The notes: generated from the letters alone by a model not told the origin. Positions 1 to 9,054 are shown, numbered from the stretch's first letter. The stretch is 64,000 nucleotides of DNA from an uncultured Varibaculum sp. (GCF_902489465.1 NZ_CABTZZ010000003.1:1-64000), one strand, 5' to 3'. Program-made: numbers and translations.

Positions 1-62
1 AAAAAACGGACAAATGTCCTGAAACACCCCAAACCCAAAACGGACAAATGACCCGAAACACC
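1..62. repeat. Two copies of a ~28-nt direct repeat
   Basis: Two near-identical units lie at about 3-29 and 37-63, each reading AAAACGGACAAATG followed by a variable doublet and GAAACACCC. The first carries the inverted pair GGACA/TGTCC. The GGACA-ATGTC core reappears inside the adjacent terminator hairpin (83-114). The array may continue to the left of the window. No coding potential is seen. Function unknown. Confidence 0.6.
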
Positions 63-82
63 CACCCCAAAAACCCAAAAAA

Positions 83-114
83 TCCCGCGACATATGCGGA
101 CATATGTCGCGGGA
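83..114 (-). terminator. Intrinsic terminator of the signalling operon
   Basis: A perfect 14-bp stem (TCCCGCGACATATG paired with its complement) with a 4-nt loop lies 3 nt past the kinase stop codon. Read on the minus strand it is followed by a run of six T. This is a textbook factor-independent terminator closing the three-gene operon that starts at 4862. Confidence 0.85.
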
Positions 115-116
115 CA

Positions 117-1535
117 TCACAAGGTGAAAATGGGAATGGTTAGAACCTGCAAAGAGCCACCGGCTGCTTCCAGACGAGCTTCCAAACCACTCAAACCAGT
201 TCCGTAACTAACCGGGGAAGAAACTGTTCCGGGATTAGAAATCTCGAGACAATACTTTTGCCCATCTTGACCTAGATTTACCTGCATTTCGGTTGCGGTC
301 GTATGAATAAGGACGTTCGTAATAGCTTCTCGCAAAACCCGTAAAAACAAATGAGCTTTATGCTCGTCAGTTGGGAGCTGCCCCTCAATCTGTAAATCTA
401 GTTTTACGGCACTGGCCAAGGTTTGCAAGGAATTTAACCAAACTGAAGCCGGTATCTGCTGGCGATTGTGAGTCAAATCGGTAGGTAAATTTGCAAGCAG
501 TCGTTGCAGCTGGGAGAGACGTTCACCGTCTGCAACCCCATCTTCTAAGAAACGATGAACGAAGGAGATACGTTGAGAAAGCACATCGTGAATTGAACAG
601 CGAGTCTGTAAAACCAGATTACTGGTAAGCGCCTCCTCTAGACGAACAGTTTCCTTAGCAAGACGTTTTTGACGAGCCTGCAAATCATTAATTTCATCGG
701 AAAGCTCCTGACTTAGAGTCATATAGTTCGTAACATCTAAAGCTATAAGTTGAGTAAAATACCGATGCTTATCACTGATTTGTGTGCGTCTAAGTATCCA
801 TGTTTTCCCTTGGGAATCATCTATGCGGAAACTGGTGTTCTCAGAAACTTCAGCTTCCGATTTAGCCGGCGTGGAATAGCTATCTCCAATAACTATTTTG
901 TCAGTTGCCAGTTGGCGCAGCTGTTTCCCTAAAGTTTCATACCGGGTTAGGGGGCTAAGATTTAAGCTGCTTAACAGTCTTTCCATCCGCAAATTGACCA
1001 GTTTGTTATGTCCACGCGAATCAGAAAACAACACTCCATGTTCCAACCGGTCAAGAGCTTCTTTAACACTGAACGGGCTTAAATCGTGCATCAGTAGCTG
1101 CCACTCCCGCCACACTTGGACGCACAGCCACGAGGTCGAAAAAGCTCCTGCCGTTAAAACTACCCAGACCCCTCCCAGATTTATTACTGGAGGTAATAGG
1201 AAAAGTAAAGCTATCATCAAAGGAAGTAGGGCATAGCGGTAAGTTCGTCTTAATCCTATAGCTCCTAAACCCAGGCATACCAGCACAAACCAGCCAAAAT
1301 GATGGTCGTTAAGAATAAAAATCCCCGCCTGAGAATGGATAATGGTAATAGCAAAAGCCCAGGTGTAAAACGACAAAAGAACAGTGACGCTAACTAAAAA
1401 TCCGGTGGCTATCGCGCGGCGGTGGATAAACCATTGACTCATAGTTAATAGACAAGCAGCCAGAGAGCCAATAATCATCAGCGCTGTTCCGGTGGCTAAC
1501 TGCCCTAAAGAAAGACTAAATAGTAGAGTGCTCAC
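117..1535 (-). CDS. Membrane sensor histidine kinase (HisKA_3/HATPase type)
   Basis: Seen: about five hydrophobic segments in residues 1-140, a PAS-like stretch around 158-270, a short coiled coil (273-305), a phospho-acceptor helix with His316-Asp317 in SIHDVLSQR, and an HATPase_c domain with the N-box LREAITNVLIH (Asn407) and the G-box YGTGLSGLEAR (446-453). The arrangement matches kinases of the NarX/DesK/LiaS kind that partner NarL-type regulators. It is the last gene of a minus-strand operon; its start overlaps the stop of the 893-aa sensor by 4 nt (ATGA), so translation is probably coupled. The protein ends very soon after the G-box, so the ATPase domain is compact. Its likely partner is the response regulator at 4224-4862. 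Ligand unknown. Confidence 0.85.
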   Translation of the reverse strand: MSTLLFSLSLGQLATGTALMIIGSLAACLLTMSQWFIHRRAIATGFLVSVTVLLSFYTWAFAITIIHSQAGIFILNDHHFGWFVLVCLGLGAIGLRRTYRYALLPLMIALLFLLPPVINLGGVWVVLTAGAFSTSWLCVQVWREWQLLMHDLSPFSVKEALDRLEHGVLFSDSRGHNKLVNLRMERLLSSLNLSPLTRYETLGKQLRQLATDKIVIGDSYSTPAKSEAEVSENTSFRIDDSQGKTWILRRTQISDKHRYFTQLIALDVTNYMTLSQELSDEINDLQARQKRLAKETVRLEEALTSNLVLQTRCSIHDVLSQRISFVHRFLEDGVADGERLSQLQRLLANLPTDLTHNRQQIPASVWLNSLQTLASAVKLDLQIEGQLPTDEHKAHLFLRVLREAITNVLIHTTATEMQVNLGQDGQKYCLEISNPGTVSSPVSYGTGLSGLEARLEAAGGSLQVLTIPIFTL

Positions 1536-4213
1536 TGACGGTGTCCTCCGCTTGCGTCTTCTCCTGCGTCCTGAGATAGGGAATTAACAGGATTAAAGCT
1601 GCTTTGTGGGGCGCTATCTAGCGAGGGTAGCGGGTTTGAGTCAGCTTCAGCTCCGTCAGTTTCCCCGGAGGAATCGGTAGCTAGAAAACTCATCTGCAGA
1701 TTAACTTGACCGTCCTCAATAATAAGTTTTGACTTCGCCCCTGACCAGGAAAGTAAAGGTTGTAGAACTTGCAGTTGGGCTGTAGGAATATCAAAGATAC
1801 AGTTCATATGAGCCTGATAGCCCTGGTTGCTGACTGCAAGATTAATGAATATCGCAACTTCTGAAAGGCTCAACAGGCAGTCTAATATCCGGTGTAACCC
1901 TTCTAAACAGTGCAGTGCCACTTCGGAGCGGATAGTTCCAGTGGTCGGTCCGCTTAATCCCGCGAGAGTATTCGCATATGAAAAATCGGTGCACGACTGG
2001 CTCAACAAAGTGGTTAAAACATTAACCGCTAATTCTTCGCTTTGAAATTGGGACAGGGTGAGCATTCCCGCTCGTTTAGCGTAACCGAGATCTAGTTTAA
2101 TGCTCCGCAAAAGCTGTGCTAGCTCCCCCTTATCTAAATGGCAGCTTAAGTGAGCGGTATTCTTTTGAACTCTGTCCAAAGCGCTATCCATCAGTAAGTC
2201 TAGTCGGTCATATAGCTGCGGGGCGTAAGAGGATTCCTCCATCTGTAAAAGCGCCTCGTATTCGCTGGATAGCAGTTTTGTTTGGTGAGCTTCCTGTTCG
2301 CGAATGGCAGCGAGCATTTTCTCTAACTCGTTTACCGCGGTGACATCGGTTTCCCAAATCACGTGCCCTGAATTGATAGGACGAGTTTGACAGTAGAGAG
2401 TGCGGGGAAAAGTGCCGGAAGTGTCGGTTAATAGTAAAGGTTTATTGATAGTTTTCAAACGGTTTTTAATCGAAGAATTAAGAGACAGTGGGATAGCGGT
2501 AGAAAAACGCGGATTCCAATCATGATCAACTATTTCAATGGGAAGTTTAGCTTTATTAAAGAAGCGAGTGTAGCCCCGATTTTGGGGAATCACCCCAATA
2601 AAAAACAGTATTTCCCAGGCTAATAGGAAATAGATGCAATAAATCTGTACCGTTTCGCTAGCTCTAACCAGCGGGATACGAATGGTGTAGGCAATAGAGT
2701 AAAGCAAAATGAAAGAAAAAAGTGCCCCCAAAGCTAATAGAGGGCGTATCCGATTGCCCTTAAAACTCCATATGGTTACGTAGACGATGATCGCAAAGAC
2801 CAGTAATACTGCCAGGTAGTAGAGGTAATATACCGGTCCATATTGGTAATCAACCCCGGATTCTCCTTTTCCGAAGCGTAGTAGAAGATGGTGGAAATCG
2901 TTAGTGAAAACCAACAGCATCAAACCGGTTCCCATAGCTATCACCAAGGTGCGCAAGCTGCGGTAGGCGGGAGGGAGAGACCTAGTAGAATGAGAAATCA
3001 CGAAAAATAGAATCATCATAGTCCCATAGATGGGAACATAATAGTAATACCAGGCGTAACGTTCATAGACTCCCGGTAAGGAATGTTTTATTATGCGCGC
3101 TAAAATCCAAAAGCTAAGCAAGGCAGCCTGAATCAGTACTGCCCAGCGTACATAGGGAGACACGGTTGTCCAAAAGCGCCATCCCGCCCAAAAACTCAGC
3201 AAACACAATAGGCAAATAAATGCTCCCACCTCGTAGGATTCGTTAGTGTTTTTCCATTCCCAAGAGCCCTGATAACTGTCGTTTGAAAGACTTTGATTCC
3301 AGGTGAAGCGTTCAAACTCGGCTAGGTTACTAACTGGCCTGGCGTTAATCTGCTGTAAAAAAGATGGAGACAGCGAAGGGTAATTAACATAACTGAATAA
3401 CTCGGCAGGCGGAGGTGCTAACTGCTGGTTTTGGTTACGGTCAAAAGAATGGCGTTGCCACACCCCCTCCTGAAAAGTTACGGTGGGAAAACTGCCATAG
3501 TAAAGCCCCGATGAATCAGAAGCTGCCTGAATGCTGCGAGCATCCGTGGTTAAGCAAAAATATCCGTTATCTAGCGCCTTTCTAAGCTCTGGCAGCGACG
3601 ATCCGGTAAGAAGTCGTCCTTGTTGGCGAATTTCCTGCAAGAGCTGCTTGGCTTGGGGAGCAGAAAAAGTTTGGGAACCGGGAATCTGGGGATTAAAAGT
3701 AAGGGCTAGGGCGCTCATAATGTCTAGCCGTCCCACTGATTGATCCAAATAGATTTTATCCGGATTACGGGTAAGGTCATGCAGATTTTGTATGGCACTA
3801 ACTTTTGCAGTTTTAGCTGTTAAAACTATCGAGTAAGGGTAGAGGGGAATAAATGAGGCATCCGGTTCTGATTTTTTCGCAGCATTAGCCATCGTCTCAT
3901 TGGTAATCACATAGTTAGCTCCGCTTCGTATCTGTTTCAATAGTGACCATTCACTATGAGCTTCGACGCGCAAGCCTTGACTGACAAAATAATCATTGAG
4001 GCGGGAATCAAAATCATTGGGTACGGCGATAACGTTATTTGCGTGAACAGAGGTGCCGAAAGGAATCAAGAACAGCGCTAAAGCGGCTAAGGTCAAAACC
4101 AGTGAGAAAAGCAGATGGGCTAGCCAGTCTTGTTTCCAGGTTTTACCAACAGATTCTACCGCCGGAGAACTGGGGAATCTGTTGGGAGCGGAATTAGAAA
4201 CGGGGGGAGTCAT
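1532..4213 (-). CDS. 7-TM sensor-like protein with extracellular solute-binding-like domain
   Basis: 893 aa. Seen: a membrane helix at about 31-52, an extracellular region of about 270 residues (60-325) that reads like a periplasmic type-2 solute-binding fold (start IAVPNDFDSRLNDYF, then a lysine- and proline-poor alternating pattern), seven membrane helices between about 330 and 545, then a cytoplasmic part with a PAS-like stretch (~560-640) and a helical region (~645-830). No HATPase N-, G1- or G2-box is present and no convincing phospho-acceptor histidine. It therefore looks like a receptor that has lost, or never had, its catalytic half. It lies between the response regulator (10-nt gap) and the kinase (4-nt overlap), so I infer that it senses an extracellular ligand and works through the separate kinase. 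The C-terminal tail (845-893) is low-complexity and acidic. Family not recognised by name. Confidence 0.7.
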   Translation of the reverse strand: MTPPVSNSAPNRFPSSPAVESVGKTWKQDWLAHLLFSLVLTLAALALFLIPFGTSVHANNVIAVPNDFDSRLNDYFVSQGLRVEAHSEWSLLKQIRSGANYVITNETMANAAKKSEPDASFIPLYPYSIVLTAKTAKVSAIQNLHDLTRNPDKIYLDQSVGRLDIMSALALTFNPQIPGSQTFSAPQAKQLLQEIRQQGRLLTGSSLPELRKALDNGYFCLTTDARSIQAASDSSGLYYGSFPTVTFQEGVWQRHSFDRNQNQQLAPPPAELFSYVNYPSLSPSFLQQINARPVSNLAEFERFTWNQSLSNDSYQGSWEWKNTNESYEVGAFICLLCLLSFWAGWRFWTTVSPYVRWAVLIQAALLSFWILARIIKHSLPGVYERYAWYYYYVPIYGTMMILFFVISHSTRSLPPAYRSLRTLVIAMGTGLMLLVFTNDFHHLLLRFGKGESGVDYQYGPVYYLYYLAVLLVFAIIVYVTIWSFKGNRIRPLLALGALFSFILLYSIAYTIRIPLVRASETVQIYCIYFLLAWEILFFIGVIPQNRGYTRFFNKAKLPIEIVDHDWNPRFSTAIPLSLNSSIKNRLKTINKPLLLTDTSGTFPRTLYCQTRPINSGHVIWETDVTAVNELEKMLAAIREQEAHQTKLLSSEYEALLQMEESSYAPQLYDRLDLLMDSALDRVQKNTAHLSCHLDKGELAQLLRSIKLDLGYAKRAGMLTLSQFQSEELAVNVLTTLLSQSCTDFSYANTLAGLSGPTTGTIRSEVALHCLEGLHRILDCLLSLSEVAIFINLAVSNQGYQAHMNCIFDIPTAQLQVLQPLLSWSGAKSKLIIEDGQVNLQMSFLATDSSGETDGAEADSNPLPSLDSAPQSSFNPVNSLSQDAGEDASGGHRQ

Positions 4214-4223
4214 GGGAAAAGAT

Positions 4224-4862
4224 TTACTGATTGCAATAGGGGTTAGACCGATTTTGTTGGAAAGTCACATAACCGTTGGAAACTGCCCACAAAGCCAGTC
4301 GGGCTACCGAAGTATAACCGCTTTTCGTTAATAGCTGGGAAATATATGACTTTATGGTATTTTCACTTAAAAACATTTTCTTAGCGATTTCTTTACGGGG
4401 ATACCCGGCGCAAACCAAACGTAATACCTGCATTTCGCGTTCATTAAACTGGTTAGCCCCAAAACCAGGTCGAGCTAAAGAATCCGGGAAATGGCTCTCA
4501 CCTTCAACGGTTGCCCGTAAAAGAGAGAGTAAATCCGAGGTCGAGATATTTTTATAGGTAAAAGCATCAACTTTGGCTGCCTTAGCTTCTTGGAGGAAAG
4601 AAGCGTCAGGCATGGCCGTAAACACCACCACTTTTAGGCTAGGGTGTTCTGCTTTTAGCTTTGCGGATTCTTTCAAACCGGAAGAGTTCTCGGTAACCAC
4701 ATCCATTAAAACCAAATCCGCAGGATGTAGCCGTAAAGAGTGGTGAATATCGGCGGCATCAGTGAGTTTATCCACCACCATAAAATCTGCTTCGGAATCA
4801 ATGGCTGATGCCAAAGAATCTAGCAAAATAGTTTGATCCTCAACAATAGTTATCCGCTTCAA
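4224..4862 (-). CDS. NarL/LuxR-family response regulator
   Basis: Receiver domain at residues 1-120 with the acidic pair Glu8-Asp9, phospho-acceptor Asp54 (VLMDVV), Thr82 and Lys104. LuxR-type HTH at about 145-205 (FNEREMQVLRLVCAGYPRKE, then IAKKMFLSENTIKSYISQLL). I chose the TTG at 4862 because GGAGG lies 8 nt upstream of it; the longer frame beginning at 4877 would put that GGAGG inside the coding sequence. The chosen product is 212 aa and starts MKRITIVEDQ, as family members do. First gene of the operon with the 893-aa sensor and the histidine kinase. Expected to bind DNA when phosphorylated; targets are not evident, but the envelope genes just upstream (5073-9054) are candidates. Confidence 0.9.
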   Translation of the reverse strand: MKRITIVEDQTILLDSLASAIDSEADFMVVDKLTDAADIHHSLRLHPADLVLMDVVTENSSGLKESAKLKAEHPSLKVVVFTAMPDASFLQEAKAAKVDAFTYKNISTSDLLSLLRATVEGESHFPDSLARPGFGANQFNEREMQVLRLVCAGYPRKEIAKKMFLSENTIKSYISQLLTKSGYTSVARLALWAVSNGYVTFQQNRSNPYCNQ

Positions 4863-5072
4863 CGGTATTTCCTCCAAATCCCCTCATCATTGGAGAGAGT
4901 TACTGTTCCTATTTACGCAAAGTTTACCAAAACAAGCCCTCCGGTTTTCATAGGACAGGAATTTTTAACGGTACGAGCAGCCCAAGTTAGATAAGAGCAA
5001 AATGCCTAGCAGTACCTCCTCTAAATAAAACTGTCTGCGCCCTTCGAGGAAATGAAATAGCGCAGCCAGCCT

Positions 5073-6053
5073 TTAGAACTTTCCTCCTCCGGAACTATAA
5101 GAAGTGCCCCCCGAACTATAAGAACCGCTAGAAGAAGAACTGTCGTCACTCTTCGGAATTGCTACCTGGGTGGTATAAGACCTGACGAATACTTCATTAC
5201 TCCCGGTGATTTGATTAGAGCCAGGGACAATATAGTTGGCAGCCCCAGCCTGAAGCTGGGCGCTATGGTGTTTACGTTTAATAGACCCCATAATCGACAA
5301 TCCGCTAATGACACCAATCCCGGCCGCACCCCCAGCTCCTGTCAAAGTAGATTTTAAAGTCATCCGGTGGGGAAGCGGATGGTTCTTACTGTAAGGAGTG
5401 CCAGCTTTCCACTGCTGTAAATAATCGCTGATTTCACGCAGATATACCTGAAAACCCTCATCCCAATCGTCGTCGCCAAGAGGCTTTTTAACATGATTGT
5501 AGAGTTTATCTATCCCGTAGGGGGTAAATGCTTCCTCGCCCTTACCATGCCCCAAAAACCATAAATCCCGGGTAGTTGGGTTAATTATCATAATTACCCC
5601 ATCTGCGGTTTTCTGGTTTAACCCAAGCTGATTGGCGGCGTAATAGTTGGCTCCCCACTGTTCGGGAGATGAGTGCTGGAAACTGTTTACTGTCACCGCA
5701 TAGGGAGCAATACCGTATTTAGTGGCGAGGGCGCGAAGCTGCTTTTCCCATTTAGGATAGTTATCTTGGCTAAAAATTTTAGCGTGATCACGAATGAAGG
5801 GGGCGGCGGAATCAACATCTTTTTGACCGCCCACATAGGGAACCTCTTGTCCGGAGGGGAACTCGGTGATGTCAGTGAAACCCTCGGCGCTAGCCGGGAC
5901 ACTTGAATGCCACGTAGAGTGAGCTGCTAGCTTACTGTGGGCTCCAGTAGCTTCACTGGCTAAAGCGGGTGCGCTCACGCTGAGGGTGATGGGAAAAGCT
6001 AATAAAGATGCCGCCAATAGAGTGTAAAAAACTTTTTTTATATTTATCATCAT
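5073..6053 (-). CDS. Secreted/membrane TPM-domain protein (YdjH/YgcG-like)
   Basis: 326 aa. A signal peptide covers about residues 1-32 (KK then a hydrophobic run ending ALASEA). A TPM domain follows (~85-215: FIRDHAKIFS start, VIMIINPTTRDLWFLGHGKG core), then a membrane helix (~237-257) and a C-terminal tail very rich in Ser and Gly ending SSGGGKF, which is characteristic of this family. Two ATGs are adjacent (6053 and 6050); the second has better spacing from GGGGG. It is the last gene of a four-gene minus-strand run with a zinc-ribbon protein 7 nt upstream. In Bacillus subtilis the TPM protein YdjH, zinc-ribbon YdjG and SPFH protein YdjI belong to the pspA operon and tether or localise PspA. 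An equivalent envelope-stress role is inferred here. Confidence 0.8.
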   Translation of the reverse strand: MMINIKKVFYTLLAASLLAFPITLSVSAPALASEATGAHSKLAAHSTWHSSVPASAEGFTDITEFPSGQEVPYVGGQKDVDSAAPFIRDHAKIFSQDNYPKWEKQLRALATKYGIAPYAVTVNSFQHSSPEQWGANYYAANQLGLNQKTADGVIMIINPTTRDLWFLGHGKGEEAFTPYGIDKLYNHVKKPLGDDDWDEGFQVYLREISDYLQQWKAGTPYSKNHPLPHRMTLKSTLTGAGGAAGIGVISGLSIMGSIKRKHHSAQLQAGAANYIVPGSNQITGSNEVFVRSYTTQVAIPKSDDSSSSSGSYSSGGTSYSSGGGKF

Positions 6054-6060
6054 TCGCCCC

Positions 6061-7275
6061 CTAATTGAGTAACCAAGGTGCTAGGAAAGGAATAAAAACC
6101 GCACCCAATGCCACGGTTAGAGCAGTTGCAATTCCTAATAGACCGCCCCAGTATTTTGCTTTAGAAACCGGGAAAGTACCCACGAATTTGCCGGTTTGTC
6201 CATTCATGGCGTAGTTGTAGTTCTGACCGGCAAAACTGACATTTAGCAGCCACAATGGTAAAAATACATATTCGAGTTCTCCGAAGCTGGGTTCGATATT
6301 TGAGCTGGTCATCTGGATACTGTCATAACCGCTAACCGAGTTCCGAAGAACATCTTCGGCAGATTTTCGCATCCGTTCCAATGCTCTCGGATTAGCTGTC
6401 TCTGCCTCAACGTCATATTTATTGGTCACAAATCCTGTCAAATAGGCGGGGGAAAATGCTACCGAGGTCGAGTAATCAAAAGGCTCTATAGCTTCTGTAA
6501 GTTCCGCTGTCACCTTACTGGTTCCGGAAACCGGGACATCCAGGTAGGCGACATTGGCATTGCGAGAAACGCTATAAACATCATGCTCGGTATAGGTGTA
6601 GTCCGAATCTGACCAGCTGCTGGTGCGTTCGCATTCAAAAGTTGCCGCTCCCGCAACGCTCGCATCATAGAGCCAATAGGGGACATAAACCCCCTGAATG
6701 TCATTAACGCTAACCTGCTTAAATGCGTTAGGAATCAGCTTTAAGCCGGCAGCTTGCTGCTTAAAAGCTGCCAAAGCCTGCTCCTTGGTCATTCCAAAAG
6801 GAATCATCCTATCGGGAACTCGAGTGCGGGTAAGCTGCCCGGTAGCCACGAAGTTATTGTTACACCAGGGACATTTGGTGCTGACCATATCGGCTGGTCC
6901 AATGATTTCACCCCCACAGGAACCGCACTCGAACTGCGCCATTTTTTCCCCGGTAGCTTCATCAAGATAGGTCGGGTCAGGTTCAACCCATCCTGGTGTC
7001 TCAGGCGGAGCAGAGGAAGTGGTTTGCGGGCTGGAGGTGTCGATATTTTCTGCGCCCGCGCCCGCAGCATTAAGTTCGGTTTCGCTTTGATTATTAGTTT
7101 TTTGGGCTTGACGCGCACTTTCAAGCTCCTGATTAGCGGCGTTGATGCCGTTAAACTGGTTTACTTCCTGAACCGAAAAGGTGGCGCCGCAAAAGTTGCA
7201 CTTCATTCTGCCACTGGGCACATCAAAATTGATGGGAGCCCCACAAGCCGGACACTTTAATTGCACATCACTCAC
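6061..7275 (-). CDS. Double zinc-ribbon membrane-anchored protein (YdjG-like)
   Basis: 404 aa, GTG start with GGAAGGGA upstream. Two TFIIB-type zinc ribbons are visible: CPACGAP...CNFCGA at residues 8-30 and CGSCGGE...CPWCNNNF at about 117-140. A large beta-rich middle domain follows and a single hydrophobic segment closes the protein (~378-402), placing most of it in the cytoplasm with a C-terminal anchor. The linker between ribbons (~45-105) is Asn/Ser/Thr/Pro-rich. It lies between the SPFH protein and the TPM protein, the same trio as B. subtilis ydjG, ydjH and ydjI. Family role is membrane-stress adaptation with PspA; no pspA is in this window. Confidence 0.75.
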   Translation of the reverse strand: MSDVQLKCPACGAPINFDVPSGRMKCNFCGATFSVQEVNQFNGINAANQELESARQAQKTNNQSETELNAAGAGAENIDTSSPQTTSSAPPETPGWVEPDPTYLDEATGEKMAQFECGSCGGEIIGPADMVSTKCPWCNNNFVATGQLTRTRVPDRMIPFGMTKEQALAAFKQQAAGLKLIPNAFKQVSVNDIQGVYVPYWLYDASVAGAATFECERTSSWSDSDYTYTEHDVYSVSRNANVAYLDVPVSGTSKVTAELTEAIEPFDYSTSVAFSPAYLTGFVTNKYDVEAETANPRALERMRKSAEDVLRNSVSGYDSIQMTSSNIEPSFGELEYVFLPLWLLNVSFAGQNYNYAMNGQTGKFVGTFPVSKAKYWGGLLGIATALTVALGAVFIPFLAPWLLN

Positions 7276-7312
7276 GATTAGTTCCCTTCCTTAATTACGG
7301 TTCACCAGTGTC

Positions 7313-7363
7313 GGGTTCTTAGCGGCGAGCCTCGCGCGCGTGATTTGAGGCTGCTAAGAACCC
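7313..7363 (-). terminator. Hairpin after the SPFH gene
   Basis: An 11-bp stem (GGGTTCTTAGC) plus a second 5-bp segment (GCCTC) separated by a bulge, with a G+C-rich loop. It lies 14 nt beyond the SPFH stop on the minus strand. No T-tract follows, so it may attenuate read-through into the zinc-ribbon gene or protect the mRNA 3' end. Confidence 0.45.
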
Positions 7364-7376
7364 CGGTTGGGCTGGT

Positions 7377-8585
7377 TTACGCGACTGGAGTTCCGCATTC
7401 GGGACAGAATTTTGGTTTGGGATCAGGTAAGGGTTTTCCGCAGTTGGAGCAAAAGCCTCCCGGGGTGGGGGTAGCCGGCCGTGGCTGGCCGCAATTTCCA
7501 CAAAACTTGCCGGTGTTCTGGACGCCGCATTGGCATCTCCAAGCGTCAGCAGTCGAACCAGCGTTTCCGGACATTCCTGCCTGTTGTTTTGCCTTTTCTT
7601 GAGCGGTCATTTGGGCTTGGTTAGAAGCTGAGGCAGATTGCATGAAGCCTCCGGCTGCGTTCATTCCCATACCCACGCCCATCATGGCGACTCCGGCTCC
7701 CACCGGGTTGGATCCGGCGTTTTGAATGCCGGTACCGACAGCTCCTTGTACGAAACCTTCACGGATAGAGGGATCTTGTAGCATGGCGCCCTGGTTGCGC
7801 ATATCGATCATCTTGCGCGACTGCTCATCGTAGGAGATAGAGGCGATACCTACGGCTTGCACCTCAATCCCGCGCTGCTCTGACCATTCTTCATCCAGAG
7901 CATCTCGCATATAGCGAGACAATTCGCTCATATGAGACTGGACTTGGGAGATCCGAATGCCGTCCAGACTCATCTTGTTTAATGCCACCGAGAAGGCTTC
8001 TAGGAATTCGGATTGGTACTGTTCTTTGATGTCATCGATATGTACTCGCTCCGCATCCCGGGGGATAGCTTCCATGTAGAACTTTATGGGGTCAACTATT
8101 CGCAGCGAGTAAGTCCCGTGCGACCTCAAGAAAAGTTCCGCATTATAGAAATTATCGAAATATTGAATGGCGTTGGGGGTGCCAAACTTTATCCCTTTGA
8201 TTTCCTGCAGGTTTACAAAGAAAGCTTTTTGTTGCCCCGAGGGCGCTCCGCCAAATTTAAAACGTTCCCAAGTATCTTTAAGGGCGCCTTTAAAATTCCC
8301 GTTAAATAACGAGGGAGCAGTGGTAGAGCTAAAAGTATAGGCACCGGGTTCGGTAGAAAAGTCCACGATTTTGCCGGAGTCAGTAATCAGCATGGCCTGC
8401 TTGTCGTAGACCAAGATTTTGGAACCGTCGGAGATAATAGCGCCGGTGCCGGTATTTCTACCTCGGATTTGTTGGCCGCGTACAAATACTATGCCTTCGC
8501 CCATGTCTTGAGCGCTAATCGCATCTAACCACTGATCTTGGAGGGCGCCACCGATCGCGCCGCTAACTGCCTGAATCAAACCCAT
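7377..8585 (-). CDS. SPFH-domain protein with C-terminal zinc ribbons (YdjI-like)
   Basis: 402 aa. The N-terminal two thirds is an SPFH/band-7-like domain of the 'virion core protein' subgroup (MGLIQAVSGAIGGALQDQW start; VFVRGQQIRGRNTGTG). An Ala/Met/Gly-rich segment (~290-340) follows, then two zinc ribbons: CQCGVQNTGKFCGNCG (~350-366) and CSNCGKPLPDPKPKFCPECG (~378-399). There is no signal peptide or membrane helix, so it is probably peripheral on the inner face of the membrane. SPFH proteins oligomerise into scaffolds. Operon with the double zinc-ribbon and TPM proteins. Confidence 0.8.
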   Translation of the reverse strand: MGLIQAVSGAIGGALQDQWLDAISAQDMGEGIVFVRGQQIRGRNTGTGAIISDGSKILVYDKQAMLITDSGKIVDFSTEPGAYTFSSTTAPSLFNGNFKGALKDTWERFKFGGAPSGQQKAFFVNLQEIKGIKFGTPNAIQYFDNFYNAELFLRSHGTYSLRIVDPIKFYMEAIPRDAERVHIDDIKEQYQSEFLEAFSVALNKMSLDGIRISQVQSHMSELSRYMRDALDEEWSEQRGIEVQAVGIASISYDEQSRKMIDMRNQGAMLQDPSIREGFVQGAVGTGIQNAGSNPVGAGVAMMGVGMGMNAAGGFMQSASASNQAQMTAQEKAKQQAGMSGNAGSTADAWRCQCGVQNTGKFCGNCGQPRPATPTPGGFCSNCGKPLPDPKPKFCPECGTPVA

Positions 8586-8624
8586 TTCAATCTTCTTTTC
8601 TCTAGTAGTACCTTATTGTTGGCT

Positions 8625-8660
8625 GTTCCCGCTGCTGGCAATGTTGCCTAACAGCGGGAC
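8625..8660 (-). terminator. Hairpin between small membrane gene and SPFH gene
   Basis: Arms GTTCCCGCTG and CAGCGGGAC pair across a smaller internal TGGCA/TTGCC hairpin. It sits just beyond the stop of the 128-aa gene on the minus strand. No U-run; possibly a partial terminator or an mRNA-processing structure. Confidence 0.4.
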
Positions 8661-8667
8661 TGCTTAC

Positions 8668-9054
8668 CTATAGGTGCACCATGCTGTTTTGGATTGCTGT
8701 TCCAATTCCGGTGGCGATTGACGGTAGGAAAATCACCACCAGGAAAACAATTAGTGGCAGGGTCTTGGGACGGGACTTAATCAGGGCGATTAATCCCAGG
8801 ATAAATGCCACCAAGTTCAAGATTGAAGCCAATCCCAAGAAAATAAGTCGCTTGGTGTCGGCAGCTTGAGCTGCGGCGACATCAAGGTTACTGAGGGCAG
8901 TGGCCCCTGCTTTCCCAGCCAGGAAAAATCCCAGGATGATCAGCAAGGAGGCCACAATGGTCAGGCATAAAGCCGCAATTGCCATATTCTTCTTTACGAT
9001 CGGTACATCCGGACTTGCTAGATTTGGGTTTGGAACCGGGGGTTGGCCAGTCAT
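8668..9054 (-). CDS. Small three-TM membrane protein, unknown function
   Basis: 128 aa with AAGGAG 7 nt upstream of the ATG. Hydrophobic segments lie at about 24-47, 69-91 and 99-121. A short soluble N-terminus rich in Pro/Asn precedes the first helix. It heads the four-gene envelope cluster (SPFH, zinc-ribbon, TPM) where other bacteria have pspA or a similar gene. It resembles small DUF4190-like actinobacterial proteins in layout, but I cannot assign a family firmly. Confidence 0.6.
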   Translation of the reverse strand: MTGQPPVPNPNLASPDVPIVKKNMAIAALCLTIVASLLIILGFFLAGKAGATALSNLDVAAAQAADTKRLIFLGLASILNLVAFILGLIALIKSRPKTLPLIVFLVVIFLPSIATGIGTAIQNSMVHL

